From: Acidobacteriota bacterium
GTDB lineage: Bacteria; Acidobacteriota; Terriglobia; Terriglobales; Acidobacteriaceae
Direction: 5' to 3'
Length of the DNA: 42,564 nt
Assembly: GCA_003225215.1 (NCBI GenBank)
Contig: QIBC01000015.1
Span: 1 to 42,564, forward strand
The translations under genes and the position numbers were made by a program. The notes beneath the pieces are model-generated. The model saw only the letters and a program-made list of their open reading frames with translations, was not told the DNA's origin and did not search any database. Below, one piece after another: positions 17,302-25,316 of this stretch (position 1 is its first letter; every line of letters starts with the position of its first letter).

Positions 17302-18792
17302 ATGAGTACTTTACAAGGCGTTCCCGAGCTTATCGAACCCGCGTTGCATGAGGGCTCACATCCTAATCCCGCCAAGCTGGTTCTCTGCGTTGATCTGGAT
17401 GGGACGCTCATAAAGACCGACCTGTTCCTGGAATCCATTCTCGTTCTCCTGAAGCAAAGACCCTGGGCTATTTTCCTCATTCTATGGTGGGGTCTTCGTG
17501 GGCGGTCATTTCTAAAGCGCCGGCTTGCGACGGCAGCCCCGTTGGCCGCCGAAAAGCTTCCCTATCGCCAAGAGGTGCTGGAATTCGTTCGCGCCGAACG
17601 CGAATCAGGGCGGCCCACTCTCCTCGTTACCGCTGCGGATCAAACCATGGCCGAAGCGATTGCGAGTCACTTGGGTCAGTTCGACGGTGTTTACGGAAGC
17701 GACGTTGCCGTGAACTTGAAGGGCAGCGCAAAGGCAGGATTTCTGGCCGGTATGCTAGGGAAGGGAAACTTCGACTATATCGGAGATTCTTATGCCGACC
17801 TGCCGGTTTGGAGCATGGCCAGGCAGGCTTATGTTGTGGGCAATTCGCGGATGGCCAGAAGGGTAGCGCGCAGCACGCCAGTTGCGCAGCTCTTCGAAGT
17901 TTCGCAACCCTCGTTTAGCACCTGGTTGCGCTCTGTACGTCTTTTGCATTGGACCAAGAATCTGTTGGTCCTGTTGCCGGTCTTGCTTGCTCACACTTTT
18001 ACATGGCCGGCATGGCGAGACAGTCTGCTCGGATTCGCCCTGTTCGGCTGTTGTGCCTCAGGCCTCTACATTCTCAACGACCTCCTCGATCTGCATTCTG
18101 ATCGGCAGCACCCCGCAAAAAGCAAACGACCCTTTGCTGCAGGAGAATTTCCATTGTGGGTTGGGTTGCTGGAGTCAACGGTTTTAGTGGGTTGTTCGCT
18201 CATCGTGTCGGCGTTCGTAGACTTGCGCTTTGCCGCGGCTTTGCTCGGATATGCGGTCGTGACCGTTGCCTATTCCTGGAAGTTAAAGAGACTGCCATTA
18301 CTTGATGTTTTCGTTCTCTCGAGCTTCTACACAATTCGCATATGGGCGGGCGCTCTCATCTCCGGCATCCCGGTTTCCGACTGGCTGATGGCCTTTTCGC
18401 TGTTTTTCTTCCTCAGCTTGGCCATGGCCAAGCGCCACTCTGAGCTGCAGCGCGCAAGTAAATTGGTGGAAGAAGGAAATTCTGGTCGCGGATATGTGAT
18501 GAAAGATCGCGACTTGCTGGCAATGTTCGGAACCGCCAGCAGCTTCGCTGCAGTAGTGATCCTTTGTCTCTATGCACGCAGTCCGGTGGTGAACTCGCTG
18601 TATGGGAGCTCAACCGAACTGCTTTGGCTTTGCCCTTTGGTTCTCTACTGGCTTACGCGGGTGTGGCTCCTGGCGGGGCGTGGAGAGCTCGATCACGATC
18701 CCGTCCTATTCGCCGTTCGCGACCGTACCAGCTGGGTGCTTGGCGCACTGGCTCTGGCCGTGTTAACGATCGGTGGATTTCACACCCGATGA
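17302..18792 (+). CDS. HAD phosphatase-UbiA prenyltransferase fusion (DPPR synthase-like)
   Basis: The 496-residue protein joins an N-terminal HAD hydrolase to a C-terminal membrane UbiA domain. HAD motifs are DLDGT at 31-35, LLVTAADQ, and YIGDSYADLP. The UbiA domain has about eight helices and the diphosphate-binding NDLLDLHSDRQHPAKSKRP starting at N259, plus RIWAGA. UbiA members with this motif style include decaprenyl-phosphate 5-phosphoribosyltransferase. With DprE1- and DprE2-like genes directly downstream (ATGA overlap), it probably makes polyprenyl-phosphoryl-ribose from PRPP. The HAD half may remove the 5-phosphate; this is inference. ATG 17302 is chosen over the TTG 17239 of the ORF track. 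Confidence 0.85.
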   Translation: MSTLQGVPELIEPALHEGSHPNPAKLVLCVDLDGTLIKTDLFLESILVLLKQRPWAIFLILWWGLRGRSFLKRRLATAAPLAAEKLPYRQEVLEFVRAERESGRPTLLVTAADQTMAEAIASHLGQFDGVYGSDVAVNLKGSAKAGFLAGMLGKGNFDYIGDSYADLPVWSMARQAYVVGNSRMARRVARSTPVAQLFEVSQPSFSTWLRSVRLLHWTKNLLVLLPVLLAHTFTWPAWRDSLLGFALFGCCASGLYILNDLLDLHSDRQHPAKSKRPFAAGEFPLWVGLLESTVLVGCSLIVSAFVDLRFAAALLGYAVVTVAYSWKLKRLPLLDVFVLSSFYTIRIWAGALISGIPVSDWLMAFSLFFFLSLAMAKRHSELQRASKLVEEGNSGRGYVMKDRDLLAMFGTASSFAAVVILCLYARSPVVNSLYGSSTELLWLCPLVLYWLTRVWLLAGRGELDHDPVLFAVRDRTSWVLGALALAVLTIGGFHTR

Positions 18793-20150
18793 CCTCGATA
18801 TGCGCTGTTCCGGACAGGCAAGCCTTCCTGGGCCCAGCCGATAGTTCCAAAACAGAACGATATCAATCTTGGGGCAGATATCCCAAAGCGGGCCACCGGA
18901 AGGTGTCAAAGATCTATTGGCGGGACCAATTGAGCGAAGCTCTGCGGCGCGCAGACTCGGCATCGCTCTTGCCCTATGGGATGGGTCGCAGTTATGGCGA
19001 TTCCTGCTTGAATAGTGGTCGCGACCTGCTGGATTGCAGCGCGCTGAACCGCATTCTTGATTACGACTGGGAGACTGGCCGAATTTGCGTTGAGGCCGGT
19101 ATTACTCTCGGCGACCTGCTGGAAGTGATTGTTCCGCGGGGCTGGTTTCTTCCAGTAACTCCCGGCACAAAGTTTGTGACAGTTGGCGGAGCCATCGCGA
19201 ATGATGTTCACGGAAAGAATCATCATCGCGCCGGTACTTTTGGATGTCACGTCAAGCAGATCACGCTGTACCGATCGGATACTGATCCTGTGGTGTGCTC
19301 TCCCTCTGTGAATACTGATCTCTTTCAAGCCACCATCGGAGGGCTGGGCTTAACAGGCGTCATTGGATCGGCGGAGATACAACTCAAGCGCATCAGCGGC
19401 AACGCCATAGATGTCGAAACTCTCTCGTTCCGAACCCTAGATCAATTTCTCGAACTCTCAGCTATCAGCGACCAGAGTCATGAGTACACCGTGGCCTGGG
19501 TGGATTGTCTGGCCGGCAATCAGACGCGAGGGATATTCTTTCGCGGTAACCACACGGAAAAGAACTTGCCATATCGACCGCCAAGGATAAGAGTTCCCTT
19601 TAGGTTCCCGGAATTCATCCTGAACCGGCCAGCACTCAAGCTCTTCAATCGCGCTTACTATCGTTTCAATGCTCGCAAGCCTGGTTCGGAGCTTGTCCAC
19701 TTCGATCCATTTTTCTATCCGCTCGATTCGATCCTCAATTGGAACCTTCTCTACGGGAGGCGAGGACTGGTTCAATACCAATGCGTTTTGCCGGCCGCAG
19801 GCGCCGGGGCAGTGAAGACGATCATTGAAGCTGTATCGAATTCCGGCGAAGCGTGCTTTCTCGCGGTGCTGAAAGCGTTCGGAGAAATCCAGTCCCCGGG
19901 ACTCCTTTCCTTTCCCCGTTCCGGCCTTACGCTGGCCATGGATCTGCCGATGCGCGGCAATCGGACGCTTGCATTACTGGCCTCTCTCGATCAGCTCGTG
20001 CTCGCCAATAGCGGAGCGGTCTATCCCGCAAAGGATTCGCGCATGTCCCAGGCAATCTTCAACGCAGGCTTCCCGAACTGGGCGAGCCTCGCTCCCTACA
20101 TTGATCCAAAATTCTCATCGTCATTTTGGCGGCGGGTGACGGCTGAGTGA
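18789..20150 (+). CDS. dprE1: FAD-dependent oxidase, DprE1-like (decaprenylphosphoryl-ribose 2'-oxidase)
   Basis: In mycobacteria DprE1 oxidises the 2'-OH of decaprenylphosphoryl-ribose, the first half of its epimerisation to arabinose. This 453-residue protein has the same length and layout: FAD-binding PYGMGRSYGDSCLNSG, TVGGAIANDVHGKNHH with H141 matching the mycobacterial flavin histidine, and YPAKDSR with the catalytic-site lysine K415. The position of the benzothiazinone-reactive cysteine (C387 in M. tuberculosis) is A383 here, in TLAMDLP. The ATG at 18789 overlaps the HAD-UbiA stop; the ORF-track start 18564 lies inside that gene. Its 3' end overlaps the SDR gene. Confidence 0.9.
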   Translation: MTSICAVPDRQAFLGPADSSKTERYQSWGRYPKAGHRKVSKIYWRDQLSEALRRADSASLLPYGMGRSYGDSCLNSGRDLLDCSALNRILDYDWETGRICVEAGITLGDLLEVIVPRGWFLPVTPGTKFVTVGGAIANDVHGKNHHRAGTFGCHVKQITLYRSDTDPVVCSPSVNTDLFQATIGGLGLTGVIGSAEIQLKRISGNAIDVETLSFRTLDQFLELSAISDQSHEYTVAWVDCLAGNQTRGIFFRGNHTEKNLPYRPPRIRVPFRFPEFILNRPALKLFNRAYYRFNARKPGSELVHFDPFFYPLDSILNWNLLYGRRGLVQYQCVLPAAGAGAVKTIIEAVSNSGEACFLAVLKAFGEIQSPGLLSFPRSGLTLAMDLPMRGNRTLALLASLDQLVLANSGAVYPAKDSRMSQAIFNAGFPNWASLAPYIDPKFSSSFWRRVTAE

Positions 20151-20887
20151 TGCTGATGCAGCGAATCGTGATCCTCGGAGCAACCTCTACGATGATTCAG
20201 CCTCTGCTGCGCATGATGGCCAAAGAGGGCAAGGAATTGCTGCTGGTAGCAAGATCGCAGGAGCGTCTCGACGCAGTTCGTGCCGACTTATTGGCACGCG
20301 GAGCGGCAAGCGTACTCACGTTGGAAGCCGACCTGACTGCCTCCCCAGATCTGGTTTATTCCTTCGCAGAACAATGCTTTCCTGGCTTTGACACGCTCCT
20401 GCTGTCCTACGGAACGATGCTGGATCAAACGCGATGCCAGGTTGATGGCGAATATGCGGTTCGCGAACTACATACAAATTTCGTGAGCGCGGTCGCGTTG
20501 CTGACTTTGTTTGCTAAGCATTTTGAATCGCGCCACTCTGGCACGATAGCAGTAATCACCTCGGTGGCGGGAGAACGAGGCCGGCGTTCGAATTACGTTT
20601 ATGGCGCTGCAAAAGGCGGTCTGAGTATCTTCCTGCAAGGACTGCGTAGCCGAATGCACGGATTCGGAGTCAGGGTCCTCACCATCAAACCAGGTCCAGT
20701 GAGAACCGCCATGACCGCTGGTTTGCACTTGCCGATGATCGCAAGTACGGAGTCAGTTTCAAGAGATATTTATCGTGCCTTGGAAAAGTCACATCGGGAA
20801 GTTATTTACACACCCCGGCGCTGGCGTCCGGTCATGACGGTAATTCGCGCTTTGCCAGAACAGTTTTTTAAGAGGCTCTCCATTTGA
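20150..20887 (+). CDS. dprE2: Short-chain dehydrogenase, DprE2-like (keto-arabinose reductase)
   Basis: The 245-residue SDR has the N-terminal nucleotide motif ILGATSTMIQPLLR, the acidic EADLT, the catalytic serine in ITSVAGERG and the YGAAK pair (YxxxK). Immediately after a DprE1-like gene, with the stop and start overlapping (GTGATG), it is expected to reduce the 2'-keto intermediate to polyprenylphosphoryl-D-arabinose, as DprE2 does with DprE1. A C-terminal amphipathic stretch (FFKRLSI) might contact the membrane. ATG 20150 is chosen; GTG 20147 is possible. SDR specificity rests on context. Confidence 0.85.
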   Translation: MLMQRIVILGATSTMIQPLLRMMAKEGKELLLVARSQERLDAVRADLLARGAASVLTLEADLTASPDLVYSFAEQCFPGFDTLLLSYGTMLDQTRCQVDGEYAVRELHTNFVSAVALLTLFAKHFESRHSGTIAVITSVAGERGRRSNYVYGAAKGGLSIFLQGLRSRMHGFGVRVLTIKPGPVRTAMTAGLHLPMIASTESVSRDIYRALEKSHREVIYTPRRWRPVMTVIRALPEQFFKRLSI

Positions 20888-20942
20888 CCTCACGAATTGG
20901 GCAAGTCTGTCAGGCAACGGCCCTTGTACTTCGAGAATCCAG

Positions 20943-22163
20943 ATGAAAATCTTGATGGCGACCCATTATTTCGCCTCGCATCAAGGCGGAATTGAAATCG
21001 TCGCAGGCAGATTATTCGACAACTTCGCAGCCATGGGACAACAGGTAAGTTGGATGGCAAGCAATACACACTCGCTTCCTGAAGTTGCCGGCAGTCAACG
21101 CGTTGTCGAGCTCGCTGCCTCTAACTTGATTGAAGATAAGGCCGGCGTCCCATTCCCGATACCAACTTTCGCCGCCTTGGGAAACATTAGTAGGGAAGTC
21201 CGGAACGCCGACATTGTCTTTATTCACGATTGCCTCTATTTAACGAACATTACAGCATTTATTTGCGCGCGTTACTTTCGAAAGCCTATCGTCGTAGTCC
21301 AACATACTGGACTGATTGGTTACTCCAATCCCCTTCTTCGAGTTGTAGCGAGATTTGCCAGCACGATAATCACGCGAGCCATGTTGGAACGGGCTGACCA
21401 AGTAGTATTTATCAGCCAGACTAGCAGAAAGTATTTCGACGGATTGGATTACAAGCGCGCTCCGGAGATCATTTTCAATGGAATAGACGCTCAAACGTTT
21501 AGGCCGCGCCACTCGACTGAAAGTAAGGCGGCGTTAAGAAGCAAGTTAGGATTGCCTGTCGATCTTCCGGTTGTCCTGTTTGTGGGTCGATTTGTTGAGA
21601 ACAAGGGCTTACCTGTATTGAAGGAGATGGTTCAACGCTCTCCAGCGTGGATTTGGGTCTTTGCAGGCCGTGGACCACTGGACCCAGCGAAGTGGGCTGC
21701 AGCTAACGTGCGAGTATTTTCTAACTTGCAGGGATTAGGTTTAGCTGAACTCTATCGTGCTGCTGATGTATTTGTGCTGCCAAGCAAAGCGGAGGGGTTT
21801 CCCCTGGTTATACAGGAGGCAATTGCCTCTGGACTGCCGGTGGTCTGCGGAACCGAAACGGCTACAGCGGATCAGGAATTGTCGTCGTTCGTGCATGGAG
21901 TGAGTCCGCATCCAACAGACCTCATTAGCTGTGCGACAGCATTCCTTGAGGTTATCAATAGCCGAATAGCCTCCATCCCAACGCCACAACGAGAAAGTGA
22001 GCAGCGCCATAGATTTGCGGTATCTCGCTATTCTTGGATTGGAGCGGCGGAGCGTTATCTGAAAATTGCCTCTGAACTCTGTGGGTTACATTGTGCGAAT
22101 TCTGATCATAGTCGAACTCAACAGTTATCGATGCCACCGTCTCATTTCCCCGAGGTGCCCTGA
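20943..22163 (+). CDS. GT4-family glycosyltransferase
   Basis: The 406-residue GT-B-fold protein has the N-terminal glycine-rich loop ASHQGGIEIVAGRL and the C-terminal GT4 nucleotide-sugar motif EGFPLVIQE (EX7E), plus LFVGRFVENKG. Members are retaining transferases acting on the cytoplasmic face of the membrane in lipid-linked glycan assembly. It lies 55 bp after the DprE2-like gene and directly before a flippase-like membrane protein, so it probably extends the glycan of the same pathway. G+C here is slightly lower than in the flanking dprE genes. Donor and acceptor are unknown. Confidence 0.88.
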   Translation: MKILMATHYFASHQGGIEIVAGRLFDNFAAMGQQVSWMASNTHSLPEVAGSQRVVELAASNLIEDKAGVPFPIPTFAALGNISREVRNADIVFIHDCLYLTNITAFICARYFRKPIVVVQHTGLIGYSNPLLRVVARFASTIITRAMLERADQVVFISQTSRKYFDGLDYKRAPEIIFNGIDAQTFRPRHSTESKAALRSKLGLPVDLPVVLFVGRFVENKGLPVLKEMVQRSPAWIWVFAGRGPLDPAKWAAANVRVFSNLQGLGLAELYRAADVFVLPSKAEGFPLVIQEAIASGLPVVCGTETATADQELSSFVHGVSPHPTDLISCATAFLEVINSRIASIPTPQRESEQRHRFAVSRYSWIGAAERYLKIASELCGLHCANSDHSRTQQLSMPPSHFPEVP

Positions 22164-22166
22164 GTG

Positions 22167-23171
22167 ATGAGTCGTTCCTCCACGATTCTGGCGACGGTCT
22201 CTCTTTCGGTCGGACTCGCGGCAATTGTAGCGGTCATCGCAGAGACGCATGTGAGTCCTCGCAGTCTTGTTGCTAGCTTGTTCACTGTCGATCGAGCGGC
22301 GTCTGTGCGGTTTACCCTATGTATGGCGGTGAATATCTTTCTGTCATCCTGGAAGTGGAGGCTAACCGATGAAGCGCTCCGGGGTGATGACGAGCAGCGG
22401 CTGAGTGCAGACTTGGCGTTTGCTGCGACTGCCTTCGGCGCTACTCTCGGCCAGGTCCTGCCCGCACCGGTCAGCATGGCAGCGGCGCGAACGATCGCGT
22501 CGACATTTTACGGCAAAGCATTGCGGAGAGGGACATTCGCGACAATATTTGAGCAAGCCTTCGATGTGATTGCTTTGTGTCTGCTAACAATACCCTCCCT
22601 GCTCACGTGCGCAACCCATCGCGGCGCTGGAACCTGGCTCGCAGTTGCTCTACCAATCTCTTGTGGTGCGCTGTGGGGAATAAGTAAGGTCCTCGATTGG
22701 GTGTTTCGCATCCCAGCCAGCCTTGAAAGAGATTCTCATTGGAAACGTACGATTGCAAAGATCGAGAGTGCAGGGCTCTTGCAGCCCGTCCTCGCGCGTA
22801 AGCTGATGGCGTTGGCGTTTGCACGATTCGCAATCAATGTGTTGACTGCCAACCAGACAACCGCCGCGATCCATGCAATCATACCTGCATGGTACGTGGC
22901 GTTGGCCATGCCCCTGGTGCTTATGGCTGTGGTAATCGGCGTCACTCCAGGAGGAATCGGGTTAGCTGAGTCAGGCTATGCGGGTACTCTGCATTTCCTT
23001 GGCGTTCCCTTAGCGACAGCCACAACATGGGCGCTCGCAACGCGAGTCCTGTCCCTCCTATCTACTCTTGTAATCTCAATCATTGCCGGCGCCGTCGTGG
23101 CCTTGTCCAGGCTCGTAGCAACAACCTGTGCTGTGGGCGCCCGGAATACGGAATCCCTGCGTTCGCTGTGA
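22167..23171 (+). CDS. LPG-synthase-TM / UPF0104-family membrane protein (flippase-like)
   Basis: The 334-residue protein has about eight membrane helices and the family motif TPGGIGLAESGYAGTLHFLG near residue 265, as in the lysylphosphatidylglycerol-synthase transmembrane family (AglD/MprF-like). These proteins are often coded beside glycosyltransferases and are suspected lipid-linked sugar translocases. It starts 3 bp after the GT4 stop (ATG 22167; GTG 22164 also possible), so it is in the same operon. A role in flipping polyprenyl-phosphate sugar is plausible but not provable from sequence. Confidence 0.78.
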   Translation: MSRSSTILATVSLSVGLAAIVAVIAETHVSPRSLVASLFTVDRAASVRFTLCMAVNIFLSSWKWRLTDEALRGDDEQRLSADLAFAATAFGATLGQVLPAPVSMAAARTIASTFYGKALRRGTFATIFEQAFDVIALCLLTIPSLLTCATHRGAGTWLAVALPISCGALWGISKVLDWVFRIPASLERDSHWKRTIAKIESAGLLQPVLARKLMALAFARFAINVLTANQTTAAIHAIIPAWYVALAMPLVLMAVVIGVTPGGIGLAESGYAGTLHFLGVPLATATTWALATRVLSLLSTLVISIIAGAVVALSRLVATTCAVGARNTESLRSL

Positions 23172-23211
23172 GGCTTCGCCATTCTACTTAAGTCAAGTCC
23201 ATGCCAGTGCT

Positions 23212-24012
23212 TTAATGAGTAGCGCTGAGAGCGGGGCGCGCTAGCAGCGTTACTACGTCGCCGTGCCGTGAAATATTCAAGCGATAAAGGGAATAAAGAA
23301 AACTTGCGACCAGCCTTTGCATTGGTCCAAGCGATCCTTGTGGTGGACCGGTCGGCAGCCACTCCACAACCGTTCTGTACAACGGCGAGTAAAACGGGAA
23401 GCCCCAACCGAAAACATCGACAACCTCAAGGCCCGCACATTCTGCTTTTTGACGCAATTCTTCGTCTGAATAGTTGCGAAAATGCCCGATCAACCGTTCA
23501 GATGGACGCATCGTGCCACGCATCGTAGTCACCAGCACCCAGCGGCGAGCCATCGCTGCCATGTTGCGGAGTGCTGCCGTGTCGTCCTGTAGGTGTTCAA
23601 TGACTTGAATCGAAAGCACGAGGTCGAAGCGTTCGTCGAGTCTTTCACGCTGTACGTCAAGCTCTCTTAAGCGTACATGCTGAAGGCTTTGGGAGGCGAG
23701 GGCGAGTGCTTCGGGCGAGACATCCACGCCTGAGAGATTTAAATGAGGCAGCGACTTCGCAAGCGCATTGAGGTTATCGCCCGATCCGCAGCCGACGTCC
23801 AGTACGCTGTTAACTCCCAGTCGAGCGACCATCGCAACGATGGCTTCACGTTGATGGCGATGCACGGGTCCATAGTGTTGTAGATCGCCCCAGGTGTCTG
23901 ACCAGAGACGATCGTATTCCTGGCGACTCTCCTGCGTGTTAATACTAGCGTTAGCTTGCGATTGAATCATTTTGCTCAAGACCACTCTGCCACACCTTAG
24001 TTCGTCGAACAT
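23212..24012 (-). CDS. Class I SAM-dependent methyltransferase
   Basis: The 266-residue protein has the Rossmann SAM-binding motif VLDVGCGSGDNL, an acidic end of strand 2 (LSGVDVS), and the post-motif LVLSIQVIEHLQDD typical of UbiG/Methyltransf_11 enzymes. A strong ribosome site AAGGAG (complement of 24017-24022) lies 4-5 nt before the ATG at 24012, fixing the start. It follows the GT2 gene by 62 bp on the minus strand, suggesting it methylates a glycan or lipid intermediate. It converges on the flippase-like gene. The true acceptor is unknown. Confidence 0.87.
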   Translation of the reverse strand: MFDELRCGRVVLSKMIQSQANASINTQESRQEYDRLWSDTWGDLQHYGPVHRHQREAIVAMVARLGVNSVLDVGCGSGDNLNALAKSLPHLNLSGVDVSPEALALASQSLQHVRLRELDVQRERLDERFDLVLSIQVIEHLQDDTAALRNMAAMARRWVLVTTMRGTMRPSERLIGHFRNYSDEELRQKAECAGLEVVDVFGWGFPFYSPLYRTVVEWLPTGPPQGSLGPMQRLVASFLYSLYRLNISRHGDVVTLLARPALSATH

Positions 24013-24074
24013 GAAACTCCTTGTAATACTTGGTTCTCTCCTGGACGATCAGAGTTAAGAATCAATGCGGACCC

Positions 24075-25316
24075 TCATGTTCGAGCCATCCGCAACAGGC
24101 TAAGAAAGAAGCTGGATAGCATCAGTTGGCAGCCCAAGGCCAACGACAGACCAGATGGGATCACGATGCGCATCACCTGAGTTGGGAGCAGCGCACCGAA
24201 GGAACGTGCTTCCCAAAACGAAACTCCATACAGTGCTCCTCCCAATCCGGTTAAGACCAGCAAAAATCCAACTGCAATCCACGTTTCCATCTGAAAAGCA
24301 CGAAAGACCCGATCCATCTTCCGATCGGGAGGAAGCAAACCCTCCATAATCGCAAAGGTTTTGCTGAACACAGCGAAGAGAATAGCCTGAAAACCGACCA
24401 GCACCGCGATGGCACAGAAGAACAAGGTATGTATATCCAAACCAAGATGGCCGACTCTTCTTGAATGCGGCATGAGCCATGCGCCCGCGAGCAAGCCGGC
24501 GAGCATCACAAATAACCCAGGATAGAGAAACAGCCACCTAGGACTGTAAAGGAGCATAAACCGCAGGTGACGCCATCCATCGCGCCAAGGACGAAGGTGC
24601 GGCGCCCGACTACGACCGTCTGGGCTGAGGGTTGTGGGCACCTCCGCGATTCTTAGATCCAGCAAGGTTGCCTTCACAATCATTTCGGAAGCGAATTCCA
24701 TTCCTGTAGTACGAAGAGCCATTTTTTCGAATGCGTCTGCCGAGAATGCTCGCAAACCACAATTAAAATCTCCAACCGGACAGCGGAAGAAGAGTTTTCC
24801 AATGGCGGATAACACAGGAGTCCCGATCCAGCGGTTCTTCCACGGCATAGCCCCCGGATAAATGTGGCCCGTGAGCCTGTTACCCATCACTAGTTCATAT
24901 CCGTCGCGGAGCTTCTCCAAGAAAGGAAATAAGTCGGAGAAATCGTAACTGTCGTCGGAGTCGCCCATGATCACATACTTACCACGCGCTTTGAGGGCAC
25001 CATAGATCAACGCGGCTCCATATCCTCGAACAGGAACGTCGATAACTTTTGCTCCACAACTGTAGGCGATGTCTTGTGATCCGTCATCGGAACCATTGTC
25101 ACTGACGAGAACTTCACCTGAAATCCGATGCTCATCTAGAAAGCGCCTGGCCTTCCTGATGCATGTTTCTAACGTTTCACTCTCATTCAGACAAGGGAGC
25201 AAGATCGTTAACTCAACTTCATGCTTAGAGCCTTCGAAGGCTTCAACGTGGCTTTTACCTGTTTCCCGATTTCGTCCATGACGGACGCTGGGCCGCTCGA
25301 GAATCGAATAGCTCAT
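24075..25316 (-). CDS. GT2 polyprenyl-phosphate sugar synthase (dolichyl-phosphate mannose synthase-like)
   Basis: The 413-residue protein has an N-terminal GT-A domain (LTILLPCLNESETLETCI, VSDNGSDDGSQD, metal site GDSDDSYDF). A C-terminal part with about four membrane helices follows. This layout matches polyprenyl-phosphate mannose/glucose synthases that charge undecaprenyl-phosphate with a hexose from a nucleotide sugar. Its start overlaps the stop of the GT-C-like gene upstream by 4 bp (ATGA), consistent with the pair making and using a lipid-linked donor. The sugar identity cannot be read from sequence. Confidence 0.88.
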   Translation of the reverse strand: MSYSILERPSVRHGRNRETGKSHVEAFEGSKHEVELTILLPCLNESETLETCIRKARRFLDEHRISGEVLVSDNGSDDGSQDIAYSCGAKVIDVPVRGYGAALIYGALKARGKYVIMGDSDDSYDFSDLFPFLEKLRDGYELVMGNRLTGHIYPGAMPWKNRWIGTPVLSAIGKLFFRCPVGDFNCGLRAFSADAFEKMALRTTGMEFASEMIVKATLLDLRIAEVPTTLSPDGRSRAPHLRPWRDGWRHLRFMLLYSPRWLFLYPGLFVMLAGLLAGAWLMPHSRRVGHLGLDIHTLFFCAIAVLVGFQAILFAVFSKTFAIMEGLLPPDRKMDRVFRAFQMETWIAVGFLLVLTGLGGALYGVSFWEARSFGALLPTQVMRIVIPSGLSLALGCQLMLSSFFLSLLRMART

